DNA of 25,841 bases from Candidatus Segatella violae (GTDB lineage: Bacteria > Bacteroidota > Bacteroidia > Bacteroidales > Bacteroidaceae). Below are positions 7,306-15,174 of this stretch, one piece after another. Below the pieces are notes generated by a model. It ran no database searches. It was not told the DNA's origin and was given only the letters and a program-made list of their open reading frames with translations. The stretch's first letter is position 1; the number at the start of each line of letters is the position of its first letter. The stretch is from assembly GCA_002440225.1 (NCBI GenBank), contig DJSH01000031.1:1-25841 (forward strand), read 5' to 3'. Position numbers and translations under genes: made by a program.

Positions 7306-8448
7306 GTTCTTGGTTGGTTCCTTTGGCTTCTGGTTTTGTTCCTTTGGAGCCTTGGCCTTGTTCTTTGGGATGGAGAAACGTACTTTCTCGCTCTCGTCGC
7401 GCTTCTCGTGGTAGAGCTTAGGCAGAGGGTTCTCGCGAGCCTCGTCGTAGGTGTTGCGGTGGCGGAAGGCGTCGAGTGCCAGGTAGATGGCGTTGCGGAA
7501 AGCCGAAGGGTCGGCCTGGTTGGTGCCCACGATGCTGTAGCAAGGGGTGGTGTCGGCTGCCGTGTGGATGATGCTCAGACCTGCCGTGTAGATGGTTCCG
7601 TCGCCATTGTAGAGGGCGTGGAACGGAGTGGTGGCTTGGTCGTGGTACATGGCCATGATTCCGTCAAACTCCAGGTAGTCGCCGTTGCCGAAGAAATTGT
7701 CGGTGGCGTATGGGCCGAAGGCCTGCACGCCCTGCTCGGCGAGCTTGTCGATGGCAGGGATGATGATTTCGCGCTCCTCCGTGCCGCAGCTGTCGTCCTC
7801 GTTGTTGCGTGGGTTGAGGGCGAGCACGGCGATGCGTGGGGCTGAGATTCCGAAGTCGCGCTTGATGGTGAGCTGCATCAGTTTCACCTTCTCGATGATG
7901 CTTTCCTCGGTGATGGCGGCAGGCACGTTTCTCAGTGGGGTCTTCTCGGTGATGCTGGCGATGCGCAGGTCGCCTCCGCAGAGTATGCTCAGGCTCTTCT
8001 TGCCCTCGCCCAGACAGGTCTCGATGTAGTCTTTGTGCCCCAGGAACTGGTAGCCCTCTATCTCGGCGTTCTGGTTGTTGATAGGGGCGGTGACGAGCAC
8101 GTCGTAGAGCCCGTTGCGATAGTCGGTCATCGCACGGTCGAGCGCCTTCACTGCAGCCTCTCCCGACTCCTGTGTCGGCATTCCCATGTCCACCTTCACT
8201 TCCTCTTCCACTGCCGCCAAGAGGTTGATGCGTCCATCCATGGCGTCCTCAGCCTTCTGGATGATGGAAAACTGCGCTGGCAGGTTCATCGCCTTGCGGT
8301 AGTAGGCTGCCACCTTTGGCGAGCCGTAGATGATAGGGGTGCAATACTCCAGCATCTCTGGCTCGTTGAATGACTTAAAAATGAGTTCGTATCCGACACC
8401 GTTGGTGTCGCCGTGGGTGATAGCCACCCTGATTTTCTTGTTGTCCAT
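7300..8448 (-). CDS. pdxA: 4-hydroxythreonine-4-phosphate dehydrogenase
   Basis: A 382-aa PdxA, which oxidises 4-phosphohydroxy-L-threonine with NAD in the DXP-dependent pyridoxal phosphate pathway. Visible family features are the N-terminal GDTNGVG (13-19, a variant of GDPAGIG), the metal ligand His138 in GHKDYIE, the segment ALNPRNNE, and His269-Asp270 in MYHDQ. The frame is open upstream to 8541, but the start at 8448 is preferred because the PdxA fold begins at once with MDNKKIRVAITHGD; the 31 upstream codons have no family likeness. The last 20 or so residues are a Lys/Pro/Glu/Gln-rich tail made of short repeats that continue past the stop. It lies 99 bp after the DUF4837 gene and 129 bp before the sigma-54 activator. 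Confidence 0.93.
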   Translation of the reverse strand: MDNKKIRVAITHGDTNGVGYELIFKSFNEPEMLEYCTPIIYGSPKVAAYYRKAMNLPAQFSIIQKAEDAMDGRINLLAAVEEEVKVDMGMPTQESGEAAVKALDRAMTDYRNGLYDVLVTAPINNQNAEIEGYQFLGHKDYIETCLGEGKKSLSILCGGDLRIASITEKTPLRNVPAAITEESIIEKVKLMQLTIKRDFGISAPRIAVLALNPRNNEDDSCGTEEREIIIPAIDKLAEQGVQAFGPYATDNFFGNGDYLEFDGIMAMYHDQATTPFHALYNGDGTIYTAGLSIIHTAADTTPCYSIVGTNQADPSAFRNAIYLALDAFRHRNTYDEARENPLPKLYHEKRDESEKVRFSIPKNKAKAPKEQNQKPKEPTKNA

Positions 8449-8547
8449 TTTTGTATTGTATAAAAATGATGTTATAATTGTTGTCGGCAGCCTTGGCGTG
8501 GCTTTCTCTACCTGTTCCTCGGCGTAGCTTTTCTGCGCCAAGTACCC

Positions 8548-9657
8548 TTAGTCGGGATTGATGGTCGAGAGCGTAGCTTCGAGCTGCTTTGTTAAGTTTC
8601 TCTTTTTCATTTCGGGCGCATAGACGAAGGCGATTACCACGATTCGGGAGTCTATCCTCGTGGGCTGACGGTAATAAGAGCGTGGCGTTACGATTTTCCC
8701 CTTGCTCATCGGCAGTACTTTCATGAGGTAAGGCCCGCCCATTGCATCGCCCTTCATGTCCCACAAGCCTCTCTCCATGGGGAGTAAGTCTAAGTCTTTT
8801 TCTGGCTCTTTGTTTGGGTGGCTTTCGCCATCCAGCCTCATCTTCTTTTCGCCATCCAGCCTCATGTACATATTATCTGTTTCGCCCAATATATTTCGCC
8901 TCAAAACTTTATTTATTTCGTCCTTGCTGTAAGTCCAGGCTTCTGGCTCGGTGCATCCACTTCCTTTCAGCCGGAAGATGACGAGGTTTTGCATCCCAGA
9001 GCTAGCGTTGTTGCTGAGCCACAGGAACCCTTTCACCTTCTTGCTTGCGTCCATTGATGCTGGAATCTTCATGTTGAGCCCGAACATCCGCTTCACCACC
9101 CGTTGCTTCTCTGGGTTCTGCTTGATGACGGATACGAGATGCTTTAGCTCGCTTTGATTGATGATGGAACGGAGCAGTTCCGCATTCTTGTTGGGTTCTT
9201 CTTTCTTGCTCAGCTCTCCGCTCTTATTTGGCTCTCCGTTCTTGCTCAGCTCTCCGCTCTTGTTTGGCTCTCCACTCTTATTATAGAACGTGGCTCTGAG
9301 TTGCTCCATCGATTTAGCCTTGATGCGAATCACGAGTTGTGGCGAGGCGTCTTCGTCTTGCGTCGTCTTGGCAGAAAACGCTTTGTATCGAGGATTTATG
9401 TCCACCACGATGCGAGTTCTCACCATCTGGTAGCTGCCCTTCACCTTTCCCTTCTTTACATTGATGACGTTGCAAAGCGGTTCCGGTTGTGGCAGAGCGG
9501 GAACATCTTCCGACAGAATCTTGGTCACGATGCTGTCGGTGTCGCCTTCCACCACCACCTCGTAGGGTTGTCCCGTGCTGGAAGCCTGTCGGTCGCCCTT
9601 TCCACCTCTACATCCTGTCATCAGAATGATGAGAAAGAATGAAAAAATGAATTTCAT
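8548..9657 (-). CDS. DUF4837-family lipoprotein
   Basis: About 369 aa from the ATG at 9657 (a further in-frame ATG lies 24 bp upstream at 9681). From 9657 the protein starts MKFIFSFFLIILMTGC, a lipoprotein signal peptide with lipobox LMTGC, so Cys16 should be lipidated; this favours the shorter start. The remainder resembles DUF4837, a Bacteroidetes envelope lipoprotein family of unknown function found near pdxA and rlmN. Two inserts made of tandem repeats are seen: a Ser/Gly/Glu/Lys/Asn-rich segment of about 35 residues encoded by 36-bp units, and a duplicated MRLDGEKK of 24 bp. Both are in frame and look like recent expansions in surface loops. The gene ends 99 bp before pdxA. Confidence 0.8.
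   Translation of the reverse strand: MKFIFSFFLIILMTGCRGGKGDRQASSTGQPYEVVVEGDTDSIVTKILSEDVPALPQPEPLCNVINVKKGKVKGSYQMVRTRIVVDINPRYKAFSAKTTQDEDASPQLVIRIKAKSMEQLRATFYNKSGEPNKSGELSKNGEPNKSGELSKKEEPNKNAELLRSIINQSELKHLVSVIKQNPEKQRVVKRMFGLNMKIPASMDASKKVKGFLWLSNNASSGMQNLVIFRLKGSGCTEPEAWTYSKDEINKVLRRNILGETDNMYMRLDGEKKMRLDGESHPNKEPEKDLDLLPMERGLWDMKGDAMGGPYLMKVLPMSKGKIVTPRSYYRQPTRIDSRIVVIAFVYAPEMKKRNLTKQLEATLSTINPD
8823..8865 (-). repeat. 24-bp tandem duplication in the DUF4837 gene
   Basis: The 19 bases at 8823-8841 recur exactly at 8847-8865, giving an eight-residue duplication (MRLDGE repeated with KK between). Confidence 0.85.
9205..9276 (-). repeat. Two 36-bp tandem units in the DUF4837 gene
   Basis: Units 9205-9240 and 9241-9276 differ at few positions and each is itself made of two related 18-bp halves; partial units continue on both sides. 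They encode alternating NKSGE and SKxGE blocks and keep the reading frame. Confidence 0.9.
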
Positions 9658-9692
9658 TGCTTTCGATGCAAATGATTCCATGATTTACTAGT

Positions 9693-9797
9693 CTAGAGGT
9701 TTTCTAGCCATTTTTTTCCAGGCTTGGTGTAAAGCCAAGCTAGAAAGGAAGCAGCTACTACCAAAAACCCAGTCATTGTCATTGCCAAGTATTCCAT
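9693..9797 (-). CDS. 34-aa single-pass membrane microprotein
   Basis: A short frame translating as MEYLAMTMTGFLVVAASFLA then a positively charged tail containing WLYTKPGKKWLENL. It has one hydrophobic helix (about 4-23) followed by Lys-rich residues, as expected for a small inner-membrane protein with a cytoplasmic C-terminus. The start at 9797 is only 3 bases after the stop of the 75-aa gene (9801), and it ends 35 bp before the DUF4837 gene, so it belongs to the same transcript. I recognise no family. It is too short for most gene finders, and the tight coupling is the main reason to believe in it. Confidence 0.6.
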   Translation of the reverse strand: MEYLAMTMTGFLVVAASFLAWLYTKPGKKWLENL

Positions 9798-9800
9798 ATT

Positions 9801-10028
9801 TTATCTATTTAAAATTTTAAAACCTATGATGAAGAAAATTGCAGAGAGGACAATGCCTGTAACAAAATACCAAATGGAAAATGTTGCATTAGCATTTCCA
9901 ACCCCAAACAAAGGTGGAAGGCTGCCCAAAAACGTTATTGAAAATGATGTCTTGCTAAGATCATAGAAGAATTTCGCCGTTTCTACTCTTCTTGTTTTCT
10001 CTTTCTCTTTTTCGTCTTTTTGTCCCAT
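9801..10028 (-). CDS. 75-aa two-helix membrane protein (DUF6722-like?)
   Basis: The first 16 residues are very charged (MGQKDEKEKEKTRRVE), followed by KFFYDLSKTSFSITFLGSLP and a second hydrophobic segment (about 51-71), ending GFKILNR. The pattern of charged start, KFFxDLxK motif and two membrane helices recalls small Bacteroidetes membrane proteins such as DUF6722, but I cannot confirm this without a search. It starts 14 bp after rlmN and ends 3 bp before the 34-aa microprotein. Function unknown. Confidence 0.7.
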   Translation of the reverse strand: MGQKDEKEKEKTRRVETAKFFYDLSKTSFSITFLGSLPPLFGVGNANATFSIWYFVTGIVLSAIFFIIGFKILNR

Positions 10029-10042
10029 CTTGCAGTCCCTTT

Positions 10043-11122
10043 CTATTTTTTTGAATGGTGCAACTGCTTCTCCTCATCCTCGTGCTCACGAATCTCGCCT
10101 ATCTTCTTCGATGTGCTGAGCAATCCGCAGGCGGCGTAGATGTCCTGTCCACGGCTGGCACGAATGGTGGTGAACACGCCGTGGCTCGTCAGGTAGTCGC
10201 GGAACTGCTCCATCTTCTCATCATCTACCCCCTTCAGCGGAATATTCGGAATCTGATGGAAACGGATGAGGTTGAAACGGCAGTCGAGACCCTTCACCAG
10301 CTTGATGATAGCCTTGGCGTGCTGCATGCTGTCGTTCACGCCCTTGAAGACGATGTACTCGAACGAGAGGCGACGCTGATGCGAAAAATCGTAGTTGCGC
10401 AACAAGTCCACCACCTGCTCGATGCTCATTCCTCTTTCGGCAGGCATCAGTTCGGCACGCTCCTCTGGGATCGGGTCGTGCATCGAAATCGCCACGTGGC
10501 ACTCGCTCTCCTCCAAGAATCGCTTCAACTTGTTCTTCACGCCCACCGAGCTGACGGTGATGCGCTTCGGGCTCCACGCCCAACCGTATGGGGCGGTGAG
10601 AATCTCCGTGGCACGAAGCACATTGTCGAGGTTGTCCATCGGCTCGCCCTGTCCCATGAACACGATGTTGGTGAGCTTATCTACCTCAGGCAAGGAGTAA
10701 ATCTGGTTCAGAATATCGCCAGCTGGCAGACTTCCCTCGAACCCCTGCTTGCCCGTCTGGCAGAAGAGGCAGTTCATCTTGCAGCCCACCTGTGAAGAGA
10801 CACACAGGGTGGCACGGTCCTTGTCTGGAATATAGACCGTCTCCACGAACTTGCCGCTTCGGGTAGGGAAGAGGTACTTGATGGTACCATCCACAGAGTG
10901 TTGTGCGTCGGAATATCCGAAGCATCCTATTTCGTATTCGGCGGCGAGTTTCGCACGGTTAGCCTTCGAGATGTTGGTCATCTCGTCGATGCTCTTCACG
11001 TGCTGCTCATAGAGCCACTTCGCCATCTGCCCACCGGTGAAGGCAGGCATCCCGAGGTCTTTCGCCACTTGCTTCAGTTCGCCAAGTGTAAGGCCCAAAA
11101 GATATTTTTTTTCATTATTCAT
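10043..11122 (-). CDS. rlmN: Dual-specificity RNA methyltransferase RlmN
   Basis: A 359-aa radical SAM enzyme that methylates C2 of A2503 in 23S rRNA (and A37 of some tRNAs). The 4Fe-4S motif CxxxCxxC is at Cys114, Cys118 and Cys121 (GCKMNCLFC), the GQGEPMDN segment follows, and the second catalytic Cys is at about 332 in YAACGLLS. Length and motifs are those of a complete, active enzyme. The start at 11122 (MNNEKKYLLGLTLGELKQVA) fits family N-termini. It is the first gene of the minus-strand block and is divergent from the 1312-aa fusion gene. A -7 promoter box lies only 4 bases before the ATG, suggesting a leaderless transcript. Confidence 0.96.
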   Translation of the reverse strand: MNNEKKYLLGLTLGELKQVAKDLGMPAFTGGQMAKWLYEQHVKSIDEMTNISKANRAKLAAEYEIGCFGYSDAQHSVDGTIKYLFPTRSGKFVETVYIPDKDRATLCVSSQVGCKMNCLFCQTGKQGFEGSLPAGDILNQIYSLPEVDKLTNIVFMGQGEPMDNLDNVLRATEILTAPYGWAWSPKRITVSSVGVKNKLKRFLEESECHVAISMHDPIPEERAELMPAERGMSIEQVVDLLRNYDFSHQRRLSFEYIVFKGVNDSMQHAKAIIKLVKGLDCRFNLIRFHQIPNIPLKGVDDEKMEQFRDYLTSHGVFTTIRASRGQDIYAACGLLSTSKKIGEIREHEDEEKQLHHSKK

Positions 11123-11126
11123 ACTG

Positions 11127-11134
11127 CAAAGATA
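11127..11134 (-). promoter_or_regulatory. -7 box of rlmN
   Basis: The minus strand reads TATCTTTG (TAnnTTTG) directly followed by CAGT and the ATG. The -33 region is only weakly T-rich. Transcription would begin at or next to the start codon. Confidence 0.5.
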
Positions 11135-11156
11135 GTGTTTTTTGCCGAAAAATTAG

Positions 11157-11164
11157 TATCTTTG
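11157..11164 (+). promoter_or_regulatory. -7 box of the GT/DUF4922/SpoIID gene
   Basis: The plus strand reads TATCTTTG 27 bases before the ATG at 11192, giving a leader of about 22 bases. A TTTG at 11141-11144 is too close (12 bp) to be a normal -33 element. Together with 11127-11134 it forms a compact divergent promoter pair. Confidence 0.55.
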
Positions 11165-11191
11165 CCACATATTTTAATAAAATAAACAAAA

Positions 11192-14100
11192 ATGAGAGAA
11201 AAAATAGACCTTTTCTTGCCTTGTGAGGATTTGGAAGTGGCTAAAGACACCCTTCTTGAACTTCATGAAAACAAGACAGTTCAGCATATCAACCTCATGG
11301 TGAGCGCCGACTTTGCAGCCCATCATCAGGTACCAGACGGAAGTACTTTCGTGGTCATCGACCGCTTGGAAAGCTCGAATACCGTAGTGAGCATCGCCGA
11401 GAATGCGGATGCCGACTATGTGATGATTTGTACCAAGACCACTCCTATCAAATGGGGACTAAACTCCCTTGAGCGCTTCCTGCGTGTGGCGGATGATACG
11501 GCAGCGGTGATGGTTTACGCCGACCACTATTCGATGGTTGAAGACGAGGAGGAGACGAAGGCTCGTGAAAAGAGTCTTGATGAAATAAACGAAGAGCTCG
11601 GGTTCAGACCGATAATAACCAAACTGGAAAAACATCCCGTAATCGACTATCAGGCTGGTTCGATTCGCGACGACTTCGACTTCGGTAGCCTTTGGTGCGT
11701 CAAAACACAGGCACTTCGAGATTTTGTAGCCCAAACCGATCGTCAGGATTATCTCTATGCTGGCCTATATGACCTGCGCCTCTATCTGAGCAGAGTGGGA
11801 GAGATTTTCCACATCAACGAATTCCTCTATACCGAAAACGAACTAGACAACCGCAAGAGCGGAGAGAAGCAGTTCGACTATGTGAACCCTCGTAACCGAG
11901 ACGTACAGATAGAGATGGAGAAGGCTTGCACCCGCTATTTGGAAAAAATCGGTGCGCTGGTAGATACAGGCTATTATCGCCAACCTGAATTCGATGAGCA
12001 GGAATTCGAATATGAGGCTTCTGTCATCATCCCTGTCTATAACCGAGAGAAAACCATCGGCGATGCAATCATGAGTGCATTGGGACAGAAAACCAACTTT
12101 AAATTCAACGTCATTGTAGTCAATAACTTCTCAACCGACCGTACCGGCGAAATTATCGACAGGATAGCCGACCATGCGAATTGGCAGATTGACCACATGA
12201 ACATAGAGCGCAAAAAGCACAAGCTCAACATCGTTTCAGAGCGCACGATGGTTCCTAAGCTTTTTCATCTGCAACCTACGGAAAAAGGCCTCGGAATAGG
12301 TGGCTGCTGGAATGTGGCTATTAATAGCGACTTTTGTGGAAAGTTCGCCGTGCAGCTCGACAGCGACGACCTCTATTCTTCATCAAATACTCTTCAGACG
12401 ATAGTAGATGCTTTTTACAAGCAGAAGGCAGCCATGGTGATAGGCTCTTATCGCATGTGCGACTTTGACCTTAACACCTTGCCTCCTGGACTCATCGACC
12501 ACAAGGAGTGGACCGACGAGAATGGATGCAACAACGCTCTGCGCATCAACGGATTGGGAGCGCCTAGAGCCTTCTTCACACCGCTGGTCAGACAGATACA
12601 GTTCCCGAACACCAGCTACGGCGAGGACTACGCCCTCGGACTGGCCTTCTCTCGCCGCTACCGCATCGGCAGAATCTATGAAGAGCTTTATCTCTGCCGT
12701 CGATGGGGAGGCAACAGCGACGCTGCCCTCAGCATCGACCGAGTGAACGCCAACAACCTCTACAAGGACCGCCTGCGCACCATGGAGCTGAAGGCTCGCC
12801 AGCAGATGCTCCAAGGCAAGGCGGACATCATGGAAGACAGCAGTATCTCTCGTTTCTTCAACCGCCAGTTGGAAAAATGGGCGGATGCTCGCCATCGTTT
12901 CCGTGACCTGAAGCACGTGGAGACCCACCAGCTCTCCGACCAGGTGAAGCTGCAATGGAACCCAGCCCGCATCGTGAGCACGGGAGCCAAGATAGACAAG
13001 AAAACCCTGGGTGAGCGCCCTTGCTTCCTCTGCGATAAAAACCGTCCTAAGGAGCAGATGGCGAAGCAGATAGACGATAAGTTCCAACTCTTGGTGAATC
13101 CGTTCCCCATCCTGCCCGTCCACTTCACCATCCCGGCACGCAAGCACCAGCCACAGCTCATCTATAAGAACTACGGCGAGATGCACCGCTTCCTCTCGCT
13201 CCACAGCGAGCTGATGGTCTTCTACAACGGTCCGAAGTGTGGCGCATCAGCTCCCGACCACCTGCACTTCCAGGCAGGAACCAGCGGTGTGCTCCCCTTG
13301 CAGACCAACTGGCAGCGTCTCTCGCGCAACCTCACCGACATCATCTCGCTGAACGACGAGGAGAAGATAGCCGCCATCAGAGACTTCATCGTGCCAGCCT
13401 TCGTCATCATCTCGAAGAGCGAGGACAGCGACGAGTCTCTATTCCGCCGTCTCTACAAGTCAATGCCGCAATGTGGCGACGAGACCGAACCGATGATGAA
13501 CATCATCGCCTGGCGCAAGGGCGAGGAGTACATCAGCGTCATCATCCCGAGAGAGAAGCATCGCCCGGAGGCTTACTTCGCCGAGGGCGACGCTCAAATC
13601 ATGGTTTCGCCGGGAGCCTTGGACATGAGCGGACTCATCATCACCCCTCGCGAGGAAGACTTCCGCAAATTGACCGAGGAGAAAGCCACCGCCCTCCTGC
13701 AGGAGTGTGGCGTTTCGGAAGAAAAGATGAACGCCATCATCACCAAGTTGAAGGCTTCGAAGGAGGCTGAGAGTGCATCGGTAGGAACTTCCACCTTATA
13801 TAATAATGGCAAGCAGCCCGATGTAACCGTGGGAATCGTGAGCGCACAGAAGATTCACTTCTCGCTCAACAAGCCTTACTTAGCCAAGGGCGAGGAGGTG
13901 ATAGGCGAGCAGGAGGTGGAGTTCTCCGAGGGCGGCGTGCTCTGGAACGGCAACCTCTACAGCAAGCTCACCTTCCATCCGCAGAGTGCCGACGCCTCCT
14001 TCTCGTTGAGCGACGTGACCATCGGCGTAAACTTCCACTGGGAGCGCAAGGAGACGCAGACCTTCCTCGGTACGCTGAGGTTCGTGGTGGAGAGCGACAA

Positions 14101-15130
14101 GATTGTGGCCATCAACGAGTTGCCAGTGGAAAAATATTTGGAGAGCGTCATCAGTAGCGAGATGAGCGCCACATCGAGCCTGGAACTCTTGAAGGCGCAC
14201 GCCGTGATTTCCCGTAGCTGGCTCTTGGCGCAGATGAAGAAGCGCAGAGAGGTGGCTGAGAGCGGCAACAACTTCTTCTCGTTCGTGAAGAAGGAAGACA
14301 CCCTCATCCGCTGGTACGACCGCGAGGACCACACCCTCTTCGATGTTTGTGCCGACGACCACTGCCAGCGCTATCAGGGAATTACGAAGGAAACTTCGCC
14401 TCATGTGGCTGAGGCCATCCGCCAGACCCGTGGACAAGTGCTCCTGGATGGAGACGACATTTGCGACGCGCGCTTCTCGAAGTGCTGCGGCGGAGTAACC
14501 GAAGAGTTCCAGTATTGCTGGGAGAACACCCCGAAGAGCTACTTGACGGCAGTGAGAGACTTGGCGCTGGGGGTAAAGGCAGCTTTGCCTGATTTGACGA
14601 ACGAGCAAGAGGCAGAAAAATGGATTCGCTCGAACCCTCCAGCCTTCTGCAACACGACCGACAAGAAAGTGCTCTCCCAGGTGCTCAACGACTACGACCA
14701 GGAGACTGCCGACTTCTATCGTTGGAAGGTAACCCTCACGCAGGAGAAGCTCCAGCAGCTCTTCGCCGACAAACTGAAGCTAGACTTCGGCAAAATCCTC
14801 GACCTCAAGGCGGTGGAGCGAGGCAAGAGCGGCAGAATCAGCAAACTGCAAATCATCGGAACCGAGAAAACCTTCACCATCGGAAAGGAACTCGAAATTC
14901 GCCGTGCCTTGAGCGACTCCCACCTCTATAGCTCAGCCTTCGTGGTGGATAAGTACGACAAGGACGAGCAAGGCGTGCCCCAGCGTTTCGAGCTCATCGG
15001 AGCAGGATGGGGACACGGAGTGGGTCTCTGCCAGATAGGTGCCGCCGTGATGGGTGAGGAAGGATACAAATACGACGCCATCCTCCTGCACTACTATCAG
15101 GGAGCGGAAATCAAGAAACTCTATAGATAA
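11192..15130 (+). CDS. Glycosyltransferase / DUF4922 / SpoIID fusion protein
   Basis: A 1312-aa intact fusion. Residues about 1-260 look like a degenerate glycosyltransferase-like domain. About 274-500 is a GT-A family 2 domain (ASVIIPVYNREKTI, then a QLDSDD metal-binding DxD region). About 570-870 is DUF4922, with FLCDKNRP at about 610-617 and a HIT-like HLHF at about 689-692, recalling nucleotidyl-transfer enzymes of the GalT/Ap4A phosphorylase group. About 950-1312 is a SpoIID/LytB domain with ISRSWLLAQM at about 1006 and GWGHGVGLCQIGA near 1272. SpoIID proteins cut or modify peptidoglycan glycan strands. No signal peptide is seen at the N-terminus, odd for a murein-acting domain. The AmpG-like gene follows after 44 bp, so a peptidoglycan turnover or sugar recycling role is inferred. 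Similar fusions are known in Bacteroidales but their reaction is not established. Confidence 0.85.
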   Translation: MREKIDLFLPCEDLEVAKDTLLELHENKTVQHINLMVSADFAAHHQVPDGSTFVVIDRLESSNTVVSIAENADADYVMICTKTTPIKWGLNSLERFLRVADDTAAVMVYADHYSMVEDEEETKAREKSLDEINEELGFRPIITKLEKHPVIDYQAGSIRDDFDFGSLWCVKTQALRDFVAQTDRQDYLYAGLYDLRLYLSRVGEIFHINEFLYTENELDNRKSGEKQFDYVNPRNRDVQIEMEKACTRYLEKIGALVDTGYYRQPEFDEQEFEYEASVIIPVYNREKTIGDAIMSALGQKTNFKFNVIVVNNFSTDRTGEIIDRIADHANWQIDHMNIERKKHKLNIVSERTMVPKLFHLQPTEKGLGIGGCWNVAINSDFCGKFAVQLDSDDLYSSSNTLQTIVDAFYKQKAAMVIGSYRMCDFDLNTLPPGLIDHKEWTDENGCNNALRINGLGAPRAFFTPLVRQIQFPNTSYGEDYALGLAFSRRYRIGRIYEELYLCRRWGGNSDAALSIDRVNANNLYKDRLRTMELKARQQMLQGKADIMEDSSISRFFNRQLEKWADARHRFRDLKHVETHQLSDQVKLQWNPARIVSTGAKIDKKTLGERPCFLCDKNRPKEQMAKQIDDKFQLLVNPFPILPVHFTIPARKHQPQLIYKNYGEMHRFLSLHSELMVFYNGPKCGASAPDHLHFQAGTSGVLPLQTNWQRLSRNLTDIISLNDEEKIAAIRDFIVPAFVIISKSEDSDESLFRRLYKSMPQCGDETEPMMNIIAWRKGEEYISVIIPREKHRPEAYFAEGDAQIMVSPGALDMSGLIITPREEDFRKLTEEKATALLQECGVSEEKMNAIITKLKASKEAESASVGTSTLYNNGKQPDVTVGIVSAQKIHFSLNKPYLAKGEEVIGEQEVEFSEGGVLWNGNLYSKLTFHPQSADASFSLSDVTIGVNFHWERKETQTFLGTLRFVVESDKIVAINELPVEKYLESVISSEMSATSSLELLKAHAVISRSWLLAQMKKRREVAESGNNFFSFVKKEDTLIRWYDREDHTLFDVCADDHCQRYQGITKETSPHVAEAIRQTRGQVLLDGDDICDARFSKCCGGVTEEFQYCWENTPKSYLTAVRDLALGVKAALPDLTNEQEAEKWIRSNPPAFCNTTDKKVLSQVLNDYDQETADFYRWKVTLTQEKLQQLFADKLKLDFGKILDLKAVERGKSGRISKLQIIGTEKTFTIGKELEIRRALSDSHLYSSAFVVDKYDKDEQGVPQRFELIGAGWGHGVGLCQIGAAVMGEEGYKYDAILLHYYQGAEIKKLYR

Positions 15131-15133
15131 TAA

Positions 15134-15154
15134 TGTTGAATGTAACATTCAACA
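15134..15154 (+). other. Perfect 9-bp inverted repeat between two genes
   Basis: TGTTGAATG and CATTCAACA flank a 3-base loop in the 44-bp gap between the fusion gene and the permease gene. No T run follows, so it is more likely an RNA-processing or stability hairpin, or a weak pause, than a terminator. Confidence 0.6.
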
Positions 15155-15174
15155 CTTAACACTTAAAATAGCAA

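Noticed and set aside
8449..8541. N-terminal extension of PdxA by 31 residues
   Set aside because: The extension has no family likeness and the conserved fold starts right at the internal Met at 8448.
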